Source of the DNA: Zoogloea sp.
GTDB lineage: Bacteria; Pseudomonadota; Gammaproteobacteria; Burkholderiales; Rhodocyclaceae
Length of the DNA stretch: 64,000 bases
Direction: 5' to 3'
Assembly (NCBI GenBank): GCA_016720685.1
Contig: JADKKC010000011.1
Span: 27,275-91,274 of the forward strand
Numbering within the stretch: position 1 is the first letter of the stretch; the number at the start of each line of letters is the position of its first letter. A program made the position numbers and the translations under genes. Under the pieces are notes generated by a model, which was given only the letters and a program-made list of their open reading frames with translations, did not search any database and was not told where the DNA came from. Below, in pieces: positions 51,820 through 62,433 of this stretch.

Positions 51820-53501
51820 CCCGTATCCTGACCCGCCCGGTGCCCACGCGTGCCGTCACGCGGCTGCTCGAAGCCGGCACCCATCCGCTGCTCGCCCGCC
51901 TCTACGCCGCCCGCGGCATCGAAAGTCGCGACCAGCTCGACTACAGCCTCAAGTCGCTGCTGCCGCCGGCCCGGCTCAAGGGCGTGCATGAAGCCGCCCA
52001 GATCCTCGCCGACGCCATCGAAGCCGGCGCGCGCATGCTCATCGTGGCCGACTACGACTGCGACGGCGCCACCGCCTGCGCGGTGGGCATCCGGGCCCTG
52101 CGGGCCTTTGGTGCCGACGTGGGCTACCTCGTGCCCAACCGCTTCGAATACGGCTACGGCCTCACCCCGGCCATCGTCGAACTGGCCGCAAAAATGGAGC
52201 CGGACCTGCTGATCACCGTCGACAACGGCATCGCCAGCGTCGACGGCGTGGCCGCCGCGCGGGAGCACGGCATCGCCACCGTCATCACCGACCACCACCT
52301 GCCGGGCGACGAACTGCCCGAGGCCGACGTGATCGTGAACCCCAACCAGCCCGGCTGCGACTTCCCCAGCAAGGCGCTGGCCGGCGTCGGCGTGATGTTC
52401 TACACCATGCTCGCGCTGCGCGCCGAGCTGCGCGAGCGCGGCGCCTTCGAAGGCAAGACCGAACCCAACCTGGCCGAACTCCTCGACCTCGTGGCCCTCG
52501 GCACCGTGGCCGACGTGGTCAAGCTCGACCACAACAACCGCATCCTGGTGTCGCAAGGCCTCCAGCGCATGCGCGCCGACCGCATGCAGCCGGGCATCCG
52601 GGCCCTGTTTGCCGCCGCCGGCCGCGACGCCGCGCGGGCCACCACCTTCGACATGGGCTTCGCCCTCGGCCCGCGCCTCAATGCCGCCGGCCGCCTGGCC
52701 GACATGTCGCTGGGCATCGAATGCCTGATCACCGACGACATGGGCCGTGCCATCAACATCGCGCAAGAGCTCGACACCCTCAACCGCGAACGCCGCAGCA
52801 TCGAAGCGGGCATGCAGGAAGAAGCCATGGCCGGGCTCGACACCATCGACCCGGGCAGCCGCGCCAGCCTCACGCTGTTCGAACCCGAATGGCACCAGGG
52901 CGTCATCGGCATCCTCGCCGGGCGCATCAAGGAGAAATTCCACCGCCCGACCATCGCCTTTGCCCGAGGCAACGATGGCGAACTCAAGGGTTCGGGCCGC
53001 TCGATTCCGGGCCTTCACCTGCGCGACGCCCTCGACCTCGTGACCAAGCGGGCGCCCGGCCTGATCCTGAAATTCGGCGGCCACGCCATGGCCGCCGGCC
53101 TGACCATCAACGAAATCGATCTCGCCCGCTTCGAGCAGATTTTCGAGACCGTGGTGCACAGCCTGATCGACCCGGCCGACCTGACTCGCAGCCTTGAAAC
53201 CGACGGCGCGCTCGAAGACAGCCTCTACAGCCTTGAAACCGCCCGCCTGCTGGAGAGGGAAATCTGGGGCCAGGGCTTCGCGGCACCGGTCTTCGACGAC
53301 ACCTTCCGGGTCGAAAACCAGCGCATCCTCAAGGACAAGCACCTCAAGCTGCAGCTGAAGAAGGGCGCCACCCGCATCGACGCGATCCAGTTCAACCACG
53401 CCGACCCGGCGGGCCAGACCATCCACGCAGCCTTCCGGCTGGCGGTGAATGAATACAACGGCGTGTCGAGCATCCAGCTGATGCTCGAACATTTCGAGTA
53501 G
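51816..53501 (+). CDS. recJ: Single-stranded-DNA-specific exonuclease RecJ
   Basis: The 561-residue 5'-3' exonuclease acts in recombination and mismatch repair. DHH-family motifs are MLIVADYDCDGATACAVG, LLITVDNGIAS, VITDHHLPGDELPEADVIVN (in part: VITDHHLPGDELPEAD) and ALGTVADVVKL. The DHHA1 part has KFGGHAMAAGLTI. The C-terminal OB-fold is present. The ATG at 51816 overlaps the RpfE-like stop, so translation is probably coupled. Length is normal. Confidence 0.97.
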   Translation: MTRILTRPVPTRAVTRLLEAGTHPLLARLYAARGIESRDQLDYSLKSLLPPARLKGVHEAAQILADAIEAGARMLIVADYDCDGATACAVGIRALRAFGADVGYLVPNRFEYGYGLTPAIVELAAKMEPDLLITVDNGIASVDGVAAAREHGIATVITDHHLPGDELPEADVIVNPNQPGCDFPSKALAGVGVMFYTMLALRAELRERGAFEGKTEPNLAELLDLVALGTVADVVKLDHNNRILVSQGLQRMRADRMQPGIRALFAAAGRDAARATTFDMGFALGPRLNAAGRLADMSLGIECLITDDMGRAINIAQELDTLNRERRSIEAGMQEEAMAGLDTIDPGSRASLTLFEPEWHQGVIGILAGRIKEKFHRPTIAFARGNDGELKGSGRSIPGLHLRDALDLVTKRAPGLILKFGGHAMAAGLTINEIDLARFEQIFETVVHSLIDPADLTRSLETDGALEDSLYSLETARLLEREIWGQGFAAPVFDDTFRVENQRILKDKHLKLQLKKGATRIDAIQFNHADPAGQTIHAAFRLAVNEYNGVSSIQLMLEHFE

Positions 53502-53526
53502 CCCCGGCTGCGTTCGAGCCCGCCCG

Positions 53527-53560
53527 TAAAAAAACAAAACCCCCGAAAAAACCGGGGGTT
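53527..53560 (-). terminator. Intrinsic terminator after the SNase-like gene (and between convergent genes)
   Basis: An eight-base stem AACCCCCG/CGGGGGTT around A-rich loop (53538-53560) is followed by TTTTGTTTTTTTAC on the minus strand. It ends the minus-strand SNase-like gene and separates it from convergent recJ. Confidence 0.82.
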
Positions 53561-53616
53561 CGTCAGCAGTCTGAACAAGACTTTCAGCTCATTTTCGTGA
53601 GCACATCAGGCGGCGC

Positions 53617-54894
53617 TCAGTTGGCCGCCCCACGCACGGCGTCAGCCACGTTGCGGCCATTGACCCGCACGACGGCAATCGTGTGCCCGGTTCCATCCAC
53701 TTCAACCGGTTCGACGGTCAGGTTGCCGCCATCCAGGGCGCGCTGCAGCCGCTGGGTGGCATGCTCCGAGCTCATGCCCGGATCCCGCGCATCGAGCCCC
53801 TGCACCCGGAACTTGCGCCCGCTCTGGTAGAAGCTGGCGCCATCCATCGCATAAGCCCGCGCCACGCCGCGCGCCTGACGCTGCACGGGCGCGGCCGGCT
53901 GCACCTGTGACGGCACGGGCACGGGCACCGCCGCCGGAGCCGGTGCAAGCCGTTGAGCCGGTTGAGGCGCCACGGGTGCAGGCACCGGAGCCGCAACCGC
54001 CGCCGGCTGCACGGCCACAGCCGCCACAGCCGCCGCAGCAGCCGCAGCGGCCTCCGCCGCCGACATCTCGGACGTTGCAGCCGCCATCGGCCTGAACTGG
54101 GGTTTTGGCAACTCGACCGTCGGGCGCAGCGGAGCAGGCTGGGCAGCCGCGGCCGGGGGCACCGGCACGTTATGCGGCGGCGGCAGCACAACGCTCTGCC
54201 GCGCCACATTGGGCCGGGCGACCGGCGTCACCGGGGCCGGGGCGGAAACCTGCGCCGGCGCCTGCAACTGGCGCACTGCCGCTTCTCGTGGCAAGGGCGG
54301 CGTCGTGGGCACGAAGGCCTCACGCCCGATCGGCGCAAACGCCTCGCGCCCGGCGCCTCTTCTGGCGTGCCCCGACTTGCCCGAACCGGCAAGCGGCGGC
54401 TCGACGACCGGCGGGCGCAGCTTCTCCGCCTCTGGCGGCCTTACGGCCCGGCCGGCGCTGCGCACGGGCTGGTCAGCCTTCTGCTGCCGCGCTTCCTTTT
54501 TTGCATCCCTCTCTGCTTCACGGGCCGCGGCCCGCCGCTCGGCGCGGGTAGCTGGCCTGGCGGACGCCTTGGCCACAGGCTCCACGTTTTTCACGCCACG
54601 GCCGCGGGGCGCTGCGGCGACTGCCTTAGGAGCGCGCTCCTTGGCGACGACGGCCCTGGACGCGCTGGGACGTGCGCCGGCTTTGGGTTCGGAGGCCTTG
54701 GCCGAGACCTTTGATGCCTTGGGAGCGGCGGCTTTCGGGGCGGACTTGGGGGCCGGTTTTGCAACCGGTTTGGCGGCCGGAGCCACCTTGCGGGCTGGCG
54801 TGGCGTGGGTCGGCTGCGGTGCGGCGGAGGCTTCGCCTCCAAGCACCAACAAACCGAACACCACCGCGGTCAGCGCGGCGAATACGGGGTTCAT
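53617..54894 (-). CDS. Exported Ala/Pro/Lys-rich protein with C-terminal SNase-like domain
   Basis: The 425-residue protein begins with a signal peptide (MNPVFAALTAVVFGLLVLGG, cleavage near ASA-A). A long low-complexity region rich in Ala, Pro, Lys and Arg (about 30-340) follows, including an alanine run near residues 260-280. The last about 85 residues (ARAYAMDGASFYQSGRKFRV, QGLDARDPG) look like a thermonuclease (SNase) core. The key acidic and arginine catalytic residues of staphylococcal nuclease are not convincingly aligned, so activity is uncertain. The ATG at 54894 has AGGAG ten bases upstream. A translation starting further upstream is rejected. Confidence 0.75.
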   Translation of the reverse strand: MNPVFAALTAVVFGLLVLGGEASAAPQPTHATPARKVAPAAKPVAKPAPKSAPKAAAPKASKVSAKASEPKAGARPSASRAVVAKERAPKAVAAAPRGRGVKNVEPVAKASARPATRAERRAAAREAERDAKKEARQQKADQPVRSAGRAVRPPEAEKLRPPVVEPPLAGSGKSGHARRGAGREAFAPIGREAFVPTTPPLPREAAVRQLQAPAQVSAPAPVTPVARPNVARQSVVLPPPHNVPVPPAAAAQPAPLRPTVELPKPQFRPMAAATSEMSAAEAAAAAAAAVAAVAVQPAAVAAPVPAPVAPQPAQRLAPAPAAVPVPVPSQVQPAAPVQRQARGVARAYAMDGASFYQSGRKFRVQGLDARDPGMSSEHATQRLQRALDGGNLTVEPVEVDGTGHTIAVVRVNGRNVADAVRGAAN

Positions 54895-55076
54895 GCGGTG
54901 TGATCTCCTGCTGGGCCGGCACGCCGCAAAGGGCGGCCTGGCGTGAGGTGTGCGGAGGATGCAGCGTCCGCGACACGAAGAATCGTGGGATTTTACCGGA
55001 AACTCATCCGGTAACGGGCTTGCAGCGTTGGCCGGGTTTCTGCACCATGCGCCCTTTTCGCGCACCGGGTCCGTCC

Positions 55077-57406
<2,330 letters not shown>

Positions 57407-57714
57407 GTCGCGCGCAGCGGCCGCCGGCAGCGCCGTTCATAGAATCGATGAGCGGACGCTGCCGGCGGGTCTCGGTCCTCGTGCGATCAAACATCCCTGA
57501 ACCCTGTCGGCAAACGCGTTGCGCTTGTCATGCGGGCGCACGCGCGCCTGCCGGAACTTGAGAACAGTGGCCAACACCCGGACAGCGTGGCCACTTACGA
57601 AAAAGCATATTCAATGGCAAAACAGCGCTTAACGGAGGGCTTCAATCAAGACGGCCTCCGTTAAACTGAGTCGAACTGCTCCCCGCTTGTTTTGGCTTTA
57701 TTGGAGTCTTTTTC
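57407..57714. other. Intergenic region after tex with two inverted repeats
   Basis: No gene is seen in these 308 bases. A perfect 12-bp inverted repeat (57421-57432, 57457-57468) begins 14 bases after the tex stop. A perfect 10-bp one (57629-57638, 57655-57664) lies 50 bases before the next gene. Neither ends in a T-tract. AT content rises from about 57590 onward. Confidence 0.6.
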
Positions 57715-58239
57715 ATGAAATGGTGTTTGACATTTCTCGTCGCGCTTCTTCCGTTTGCCGCTCATGGCACATGGATTGATGCGACTGGCAAACCGATCCC
57801 GGAAACCGAGAGCATGCGCAGTGCCGGAGACTTCGGCGTTCAAATAGTCCTTACTGCGGACGAAGGTCAGTTTCGCCAAACATGGAACTCGCCCAAGACT
57901 CCACCAAAACTGAGTACGACCAACACCGTGCGTCTTGGTGCATCGGTCTCTGCACTTCTCATCTTTCATGGTTGCGCACCGAATGCCGGTGGTACTTGTG
58001 ACGTAGTTGCCGAGTTCATTCTCGAAGACACGAATGGGAAAAAGATACCAGCGGGTGGAGGCCCTGTCTGGTCTGGCAAGCCTTTGCAGCAGCGACTATT
58101 GCAACTCGGCCAAGCCAGCATGACCATAGGCTTTGACAAGACTGATCCTATCGGTGACTACAAAATCACCGCGAACATCAAAGACAAAGTCTCTGGCGGG
58201 GAGCTTTCTGTCGTGTCCCAATTGAAAGTTACGAAGTGA
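57715..58239 (+). CDS. Secreted protein of unknown family
   Basis: The 174-residue protein begins with a signal peptide (MKWCLTFLVALLPFAAHG, cleavage after AHG). The mature part is about 155 residues, probably beta-rich, with two cysteines (HGCAPNAGGTC) that may form a disulfide. I do not recognise the family; repeated beta-type segments such as AEFILEDTNGKKIPAG and GDYKITANIKDKVSGG suggest an immunoglobulin-like sandwich, which is only a guess. Base composition is visibly lower in GC than the neighbours, and codon use includes many A/T-ending codons, which suggests later acquisition. No ribosome binding site of note (GGAGTC at about -15). Confidence 0.75.
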   Translation: MKWCLTFLVALLPFAAHGTWIDATGKPIPETESMRSAGDFGVQIVLTADEGQFRQTWNSPKTPPKLSTTNTVRLGASVSALLIFHGCAPNAGGTCDVVAEFILEDTNGKKIPAGGGPVWSGKPLQQRLLQLGQASMTIGFDKTDPIGDYKITANIKDKVSGGELSVVSQLKVTK

Positions 58240-58355
58240 GCTACTGAAGGCTGCATGAACCGGCCCCGCGGGGCGAAACTTGGGTCTGGCCCGGCTGTCG
58301 CTTAAACTAGCCAACTTTGTAGCCGCCCCAGCCGGACCCGATCCGCCCACGCACC

Positions 58356-58751
58356 ATGCAAGACGCCTCCGCCGACACGCCCCACGCCGTCACCTGCTAC
58401 GGCATCAAAAACTGCGACACCATGAAAAAAGCCTTCGCCTGGCTCGACCAGCAAGGCGTCGCCTACAGCTTCCACGACTACAAAAAATCCGGCATCGACG
58501 CCGCCCGGCTCCACGCCTGGAGCGAGGCCGTCGGCTGGAAGACGCTGGTGAATACCCGCGGCACCACCTGGCGCAAGCTTCCGCCCGAACGCCAGGCCAT
58601 CGACACCGCGGCCGCGGCCGTCCAGCTGATGCAGGAATTTCCCAGCCTGATCCGCCGCCCCGTCCTCGAAACCACCCGCGGCCAGGTGCTGGTCGGCTTT
58701 GATCCCGCCCTCTACGCCAGCCTCCACGCCACAGCAAAAACCCCCGAATGA
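58356..58751 (+). CDS. ArsC/Spx-family reductase (YffB type)
   Basis: A 131-residue thioredoxin-fold protein with the YffB pattern YGIKNCDTMKKAFAWLDQQG, WKTLVNTRGTTWRKLP and SLIRRPVLE. Only one cysteine is in the CxxT-like site (NCDTMKK). The family resembles glutaredoxin-dependent arsenate reductase, but YffB is thought to act on other substrates; arsenate reduction is not established. It overlaps hslO by four bases, so it is co-translated with a chaperone usually linked to redox stress. Confidence 0.9.
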   Translation: MQDASADTPHAVTCYGIKNCDTMKKAFAWLDQQGVAYSFHDYKKSGIDAARLHAWSEAVGWKTLVNTRGTTWRKLPPERQAIDTAAAAVQLMQEFPSLIRRPVLETTRGQVLVGFDPALYASLHATAKTPE

Positions 58752-59644
58752 ACGACTCCACCAGCTACGTGCAGCGTTTCCTGCTCGACGAACTCGACAT
58801 CCGCGGCGCCATCGTCCAGCTCGACGAGGTCTGGCAGGCCCTCCTCGAAAACCGCGACTATCCCGCCGTGGTGCGCGATCTCCTCGGCGAAATGTGCGCG
58901 GTTGCCTGCGTCATCGGCGGCAATCTCAAGCAGCCCGGCCGGCTCACCATTCAACTGCAGGGCCACGGCCCGGTCAGCCTGCTGGTGGTCGACATCGCCG
59001 AAACCCTCAACCTGCGAGGCTACGCCAAGGCCTCCGCGGATGTCGCCGGCAAACTCGGCATCACCGACCTGGTCGGCGACGGCCAGTTGCTGCTGAGCCT
59101 CGACATGCCCGAGCTGCGCCAGCCCTACCAGAGCTACGTGCCGATCGAAGGCAACACCATCGGCGAAGTCTTCGAGCACTACCTCACCCAGTCCGAGCAA
59201 CAGCCCGCCGCGCTGCACACCGCCTGCTCCGGCACGAAATCGGCCTGCCTGTTCCTGCAAAAGCTGCCCGACGCCGACAAGAAAGACCCCGACGGCTGGG
59301 ACCGCATCACCCGCCTGGCCTCCACGCTGCAAGCCGATGAGCTTCTCGAACTCGCCCCGGAAGCCATCCTGACGCGCCTGTTCCACCAGGAAACCGTGCG
59401 CCTCTTCGAGGCCCGCGAAGTCACCCACCACTGGCCCCTCGACTGGGCCAAGGTGCACGGCATGCTGCGCACCCTCGGCCGCGCCGAACTCGAAGCGGTG
59501 ATCGCCGAACACGGAGAAATCCTGATCCACGACGACCTTTCGAACCACGAATACCGGCTCACCGCCGACGACCTGGCCGCCGTGTTCGCCGAAGAGGCTG
59601 AAAACCCGGCTGCCGACCCCGCCGAGCCGCGCATTTTGCATTGA
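58748..59644 (+). CDS. hslO: Hsp33-family chaperone lacking all four redox-switch cysteines
   Basis: The 298-residue protein aligns with Hsp33 over its whole length: YVQRFLLDELDIRGAIVQLD at the start, LTIQLQGHGPVSLLVVDI, VPIEGNTIGEVFEHYLTQSE and the late LGRAELEAVIAEHGEI. In canonical Hsp33 the zinc/redox centre is CxC plus CxxC. Here the first site reads EVTHHWPLDWAKVHGML and the second LIHDDLSNHEYRL, so the four cysteines are replaced by Trp, Leu, Asp and Ser. The protein cannot bind zinc or switch by disulfide formation in the known way. It is translated from an overlap with the YffB-like gene. Confidence 0.93.
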   Translation: MNDSTSYVQRFLLDELDIRGAIVQLDEVWQALLENRDYPAVVRDLLGEMCAVACVIGGNLKQPGRLTIQLQGHGPVSLLVVDIAETLNLRGYAKASADVAGKLGITDLVGDGQLLLSLDMPELRQPYQSYVPIEGNTIGEVFEHYLTQSEQQPAALHTACSGTKSACLFLQKLPDADKKDPDGWDRITRLASTLQADELLELAPEAILTRLFHQETVRLFEAREVTHHWPLDWAKVHGMLRTLGRAELEAVIAEHGEILIHDDLSNHEYRLTADDLAAVFAEEAENPAADPAEPRILH

Positions 59645-59724
59645 CTGACCAGCGGACTTGCCCGAAACCCCGCTGAAAAGTAGACTTGACGGGTTTTAGT
59701 CCGCGCATACCGCACCCCAAATTC

Positions 59725-60558
59725 ATGGCCGACGCATCCCTGCAGGGCAAACTGATCGAGTTCAAGGGCGCCAGCCTGGCAGTCATGACGGCCTACGTCC
59801 GTGAAACGGACGCCGTCCGCCTCGCCGACGCCCTCCACATGATGCTTGGCGGCATGCCCGATTTCTTCGCCGGCGAACCCGCCATTCTCGACTTTTCCCA
59901 GCTCGGCACCTCGCCCGACCGGGTGGACTGGACCGCCGTGCTCAGCCTGCTGCGCCGCTACCAGCTGCAGCCGGTGGGCGTGCGCAACCTCGACGAACAC
60001 CTCCAGGAAGGCGCCCGCCGCGCCGGCCTTGCCGTGCTTGGCGCCGAAAGTTTTTCCGCCGAACGTCCGGTGGCCGCAGCCCAGCCCCGCACGCCGCCGC
60101 CCGCACCTGCGCCCGCACCTGCACCTGCACCTGCCCCCACCCTGTCCCCGGCCCCTGTCGAAGCGGCACCGCAAGCCCCCGTAACAGCGCCTTCCGATAA
60201 CGGCCTCGCCCCCACGCTGGTCGTCGACCGGCCGCTGCGCTCAGGGCAGCAGGTTTATGCCAAGGGCGGCGACCTGGTCCTCCTGGCCGGCATGAGCCCC
60301 GGCTCCGAGATCATCGCCGACGGCAGCATCCACTGCTATGGCCCGCTGCGCGGCCGCGCGCTGGCCGGCGCCCGCGGCGACACATCGGCACGCATCTTCA
60401 GTACCAATTTCGGTCCCGAGCTGGTTTCCATCGCCGGCGTATACCGCACCTTCGAGCGCGGCATCCCGCAAACCGTCGCCGGACGCGGCGCCCAGGTCCG
60501 CCTGACCGGCTCGGACAATCTGCATACTCTCGAAATCACGCCGCTTCAGTACGACTGA
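59725..60558 (+). CDS. minC: Septum site-determining protein MinC
   Basis: The 277-residue inhibitor of FtsZ polymerisation begins MADASLQGKLIEFKGASLAV. An N-terminal MinC domain (about 1-110) is joined by an unusually long Pro/Ala linker (about 115-150, six Ala-Pro repeats in a row) to the C-terminal beta-helix domain (GSIHCYGPLRGRALAGARGD). It is first in minC-minD-minE. The ATG at 59725 is preferred over one at 59686. Confidence 0.95.
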   Translation: MADASLQGKLIEFKGASLAVMTAYVRETDAVRLADALHMMLGGMPDFFAGEPAILDFSQLGTSPDRVDWTAVLSLLRRYQLQPVGVRNLDEHLQEGARRAGLAVLGAESFSAERPVAAAQPRTPPPAPAPAPAPAPAPTLSPAPVEAAPQAPVTAPSDNGLAPTLVVDRPLRSGQQVYAKGGDLVLLAGMSPGSEIIADGSIHCYGPLRGRALAGARGDTSARIFSTNFGPELVSIAGVYRTFERGIPQTVAGRGAQVRLTGSDNLHTLEITPLQYD

Positions 60559-60589
60559 AGCAGCACACAAACAGACTTAAGGGGACATC

Positions 60590-61405
60590 GTGGCACGCGT
60601 CATCGTAGTAACGTCAGGCAAGGGTGGCGTCGGCAAGACCACCACCAGCGCGAGCATTTCCACCGGCCTAGCACTGCGCGGCTTCAAGACCGCGGTCATC
60701 GACTTCGACGTGGGCCTGCGCAACCTCGACCTCATCATGGGTTGCGAGCGCCGCGTGGTCTACGACCTCATCAACGTCGTGAATGGCGAGGCCAACCTCA
60801 ACCAGGCCCTGATCAAGGACAAGCACTGCGACAACCTCTTCATCCTTCCCGCCTCGCAAACCCGCGACAAGGATGCGCTGACCGAAGAAGGCGTCGAAAA
60901 GGTGCTGAAGGATCTCGAACACCTGGGCTTCGACTACATCCTGTGCGATTCCCCCGCCGGCATCGAGCGCGGCGCCGTGATGGCCCTGACCTTCGCCGAC
61001 GAAGCCATCGTCGTGTCCAACCCCGAAGTCTCCTCGGTGCGTGACTCCGACCGCATCCTCGGCATCCTGCAAAGCAAGAGCCGCCGCGCCATCGAAGGCC
61101 GCGAACCGGTCAAGGAACACCTGCTGGTCACCCGCTACTCGCCCAAGCGCGTCGAAGACGGCGAAATGCTCTCCTACAAGGACGTGCAGGAACTCCTGCG
61201 CATTCCGCTGATCGGCGTCATCCCCGAATCCGACGACGTGCTGCAGGCCTCCAACCAGGGCACCCCGGCGATCCACCTCAAGGACAGCGACGTGGCCACC
61301 GCCTACCTGGACGTGGTTGCCCGCTTCCTCGACGAAGACCGCCCGCTGCGCTTCGTCGCCTACGAAAAGCCCGGCCTGCTGAAGCGCCTCTTCGGAGGCA
61401 AGTAA
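60590..61405 (+). CDS. minD: Septum site-determining ATPase MinD
   Basis: The 271-residue membrane-bound ATPase has the deviant Walker A KGGVGKTTTSASI, switch II YILCDSPAGIERGAV and the C-terminal amphipathic membrane-targeting helix (PGLLKRLFGGK). It recruits MinC and drives pole-to-pole oscillation with MinE. The start is GTG at 60590 with AGGGG just before it. It is one base apart from minE. Confidence 0.98.
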   Translation: MARVIVVTSGKGGVGKTTTSASISTGLALRGFKTAVIDFDVGLRNLDLIMGCERRVVYDLINVVNGEANLNQALIKDKHCDNLFILPASQTRDKDALTEEGVEKVLKDLEHLGFDYILCDSPAGIERGAVMALTFADEAIVVSNPEVSSVRDSDRILGILQSKSRRAIEGREPVKEHLLVTRYSPKRVEDGEMLSYKDVQELLRIPLIGVIPESDDVLQASNQGTPAIHLKDSDVATAYLDVVARFLDEDRPLRFVAYEKPGLLKRLFGGK

Positions 61406-61406
61406 G

Positions 61407-61667
61407 ATGTCGCTCCTTTCCTACTTTTTCGGCAGCAAGCAGAAGACCGCCTCGGTTGCCAAGGAGCGCCTGTCGCTCATCATCGCCCACGAGCGCGGCA
61501 CCAACCGCACACCGGATTTCCTGCCCGACCTGCAGCGCGAGCTGATCGCGGTGATCTCCAAATACGTGAATGTCGGCCCCGACGACATCAAGGTCCAGCT
61601 CGAAAAGCAGGACAACTGCGAAATCCTAGAAGTGAACATCACGCTGCCGGAGCAGCCGCAAAAGTAA
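61407..61667 (+). CDS. minE: Cell division topological specificity factor MinE
   Basis: The 86-residue protein (MSLLSYFFGSKQKTASVAKE) shows the N-terminal membrane-binding and MinD-contact segment (AKERLSLIIAHERG) and the beta-sheet dimer domain (ALISKYV-like LIAVISKYVNVGPDDIKVQL). It stimulates MinD ATPase activity and restricts MinC to the poles. It begins one base after minD. tRNA-Leu follows after nine bases. Confidence 0.97.
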   Translation: MSLLSYFFGSKQKTASVAKERLSLIIAHERGTNRTPDFLPDLQRELIAVISKYVNVGPDDIKVQLEKQDNCEILEVNITLPEQPQK

Positions 61668-61676
61668 ATCCTCCGG

Positions 61677-61761
61677 GCCCGGATGGTGAAATCGGTAAAC
61701 ACTGCGGACTTAAAATCCGCCGCCGCAAGGCTTACGGGTTCAAGTCCCGTTCCGGGCACCA
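61677..61761 (+). tRNA. tRNA-Leu (anticodon TAA)
   Basis: An 85-base class II cloverleaf with acceptor GCCCGGA/TCCGGGC, encoded CCA, anticodon TAA in CTTAAAA, a variable arm (GCCGCAAGGC) and T-arm GGGTTCAAGTCCC. It follows minE directly. Its 3' part is repeated at 62904-62955. Confidence 0.97.
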
Positions 61762-61762
61762 C
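61710..61762 (+). repeat. Direct repeat copy 1 (3' part of tRNA-Leu), possible attachment site
   Basis: This 53-base segment, from the anticodon loop to just beyond CCA, recurs at 62904-62955 with one A-to-G change and one lost C. The 3' end of a tRNA gene is the classic target of integrases. Confidence 0.75.
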
Positions 61763-61781
61763 ATAAAAACACTGTAAAAAT

Positions 61782-61815
61782 AAAGCCCTGCAATCTTCGC
61801 TTGCGGGGCTTTTTG
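61782..61815 (+). terminator. Intrinsic terminator after tRNA-Leu
   Basis: A 12-base stem AAAGCCCTGCAA/TTGCGGGGCTTT (one wobble) with loop TCTTCGC ends in TTTTTG. It closes the minCDE-tRNA-Leu transcript or the tRNA alone. Confidence 0.9.
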
Positions 61816-62085
61816 TTTGGTCGTGCGGTGGCTGTTCCGTTTGCTTTGCGACAAGGAATGGTCACGGATGATTTTGTGTGTGGGCGACGCCGCTGCAAAA
61901 AGAACGGCTATCAACCCGGCTCTGCCTCTGCCTTTCGACAAGTTTATTAATGGCCGGGTCAATAACACACCGACAACGCGGATCAGGGTACTTTCAACCC
62001 GAGTGTGGGGTTTCGGGTTTCTGCGGTGGTCGATTTCATTCGTTCCATCCGTTATGAATACGGTGAGCTTCTTTCAGGAATGTCT
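61816..62085. other. Gene-free stretch between tRNA-Leu and the toxin gene
   Basis: No coding region of known type is recognised on either strand, although short frames exist. Base composition is more AT-rich than that of neighbouring core genes. No integrase remnant could be identified. Confidence 0.5.
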
Positions 62086-62433
62086 CTACTCAAACAGAAT
62101 GGCTTCAATTCTGGCCAAGGCTTCATCTACGATGTACTGCGGCACCGTTTCCTTGAGGTGTACATTCCACGCTCGCCAGTCCAGCGACTTCAACTGGTGG
62201 CAGTGCACTGCGCCCTGGGTGTCGGTGCCAGCCCCGACCAGCGTGACTACAGTCCCGTATGTGCGGGCCGCGGCAGCGGCTCCCTGCGAAATCGGGCAAA
62301 TCATCGCCAGCCCTTGCTGGTTGAAGATCTTGCCGCTGAGAACCAGCCCGAAATACGGGCCTTTCATCTCCCGACCGGAAGAAGGGTCGAAATCGAGATG
62401 CACGATGTCACCACGGTTCGGCAGGTACGCCAT
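62086..62433 (-). CDS. chpB: MazF/PemK-family toxin, ChpB-like endoribonuclease
   Basis: The 115-residue protein begins MAYLPNRGDIVHLDFDPSSG, with the RGDIV start of MazF-type toxins, then ICPISQGAAAAARTYGTVVT and a C-terminal VDEALARIEAIL, all close in layout to Escherichia coli ChpB. Such toxins cleave mRNA at specific triplets. The usual proline in the RPALVLS strand is replaced (GPYFGLVLS). It overlaps the antitoxin gene by one base, with the antitoxin first. Confidence 0.93.
   Translation of the reverse strand: MAYLPNRGDIVHLDFDPSSGREMKGPYFGLVLSGKIFNQQGLAMICPISQGAAAAARTYGTVVTLVGAGTDTQGAVHCHQLKSLDWRAWNVHLKETVPQYIVDEALARIEAILFE

Noticed and set aside
61732..61968. 78-codon minus-strand frame ending WCPERDLNP
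   Set aside because: The C-terminus is the reverse complement of the tRNA-Leu gene, a well-known false call.
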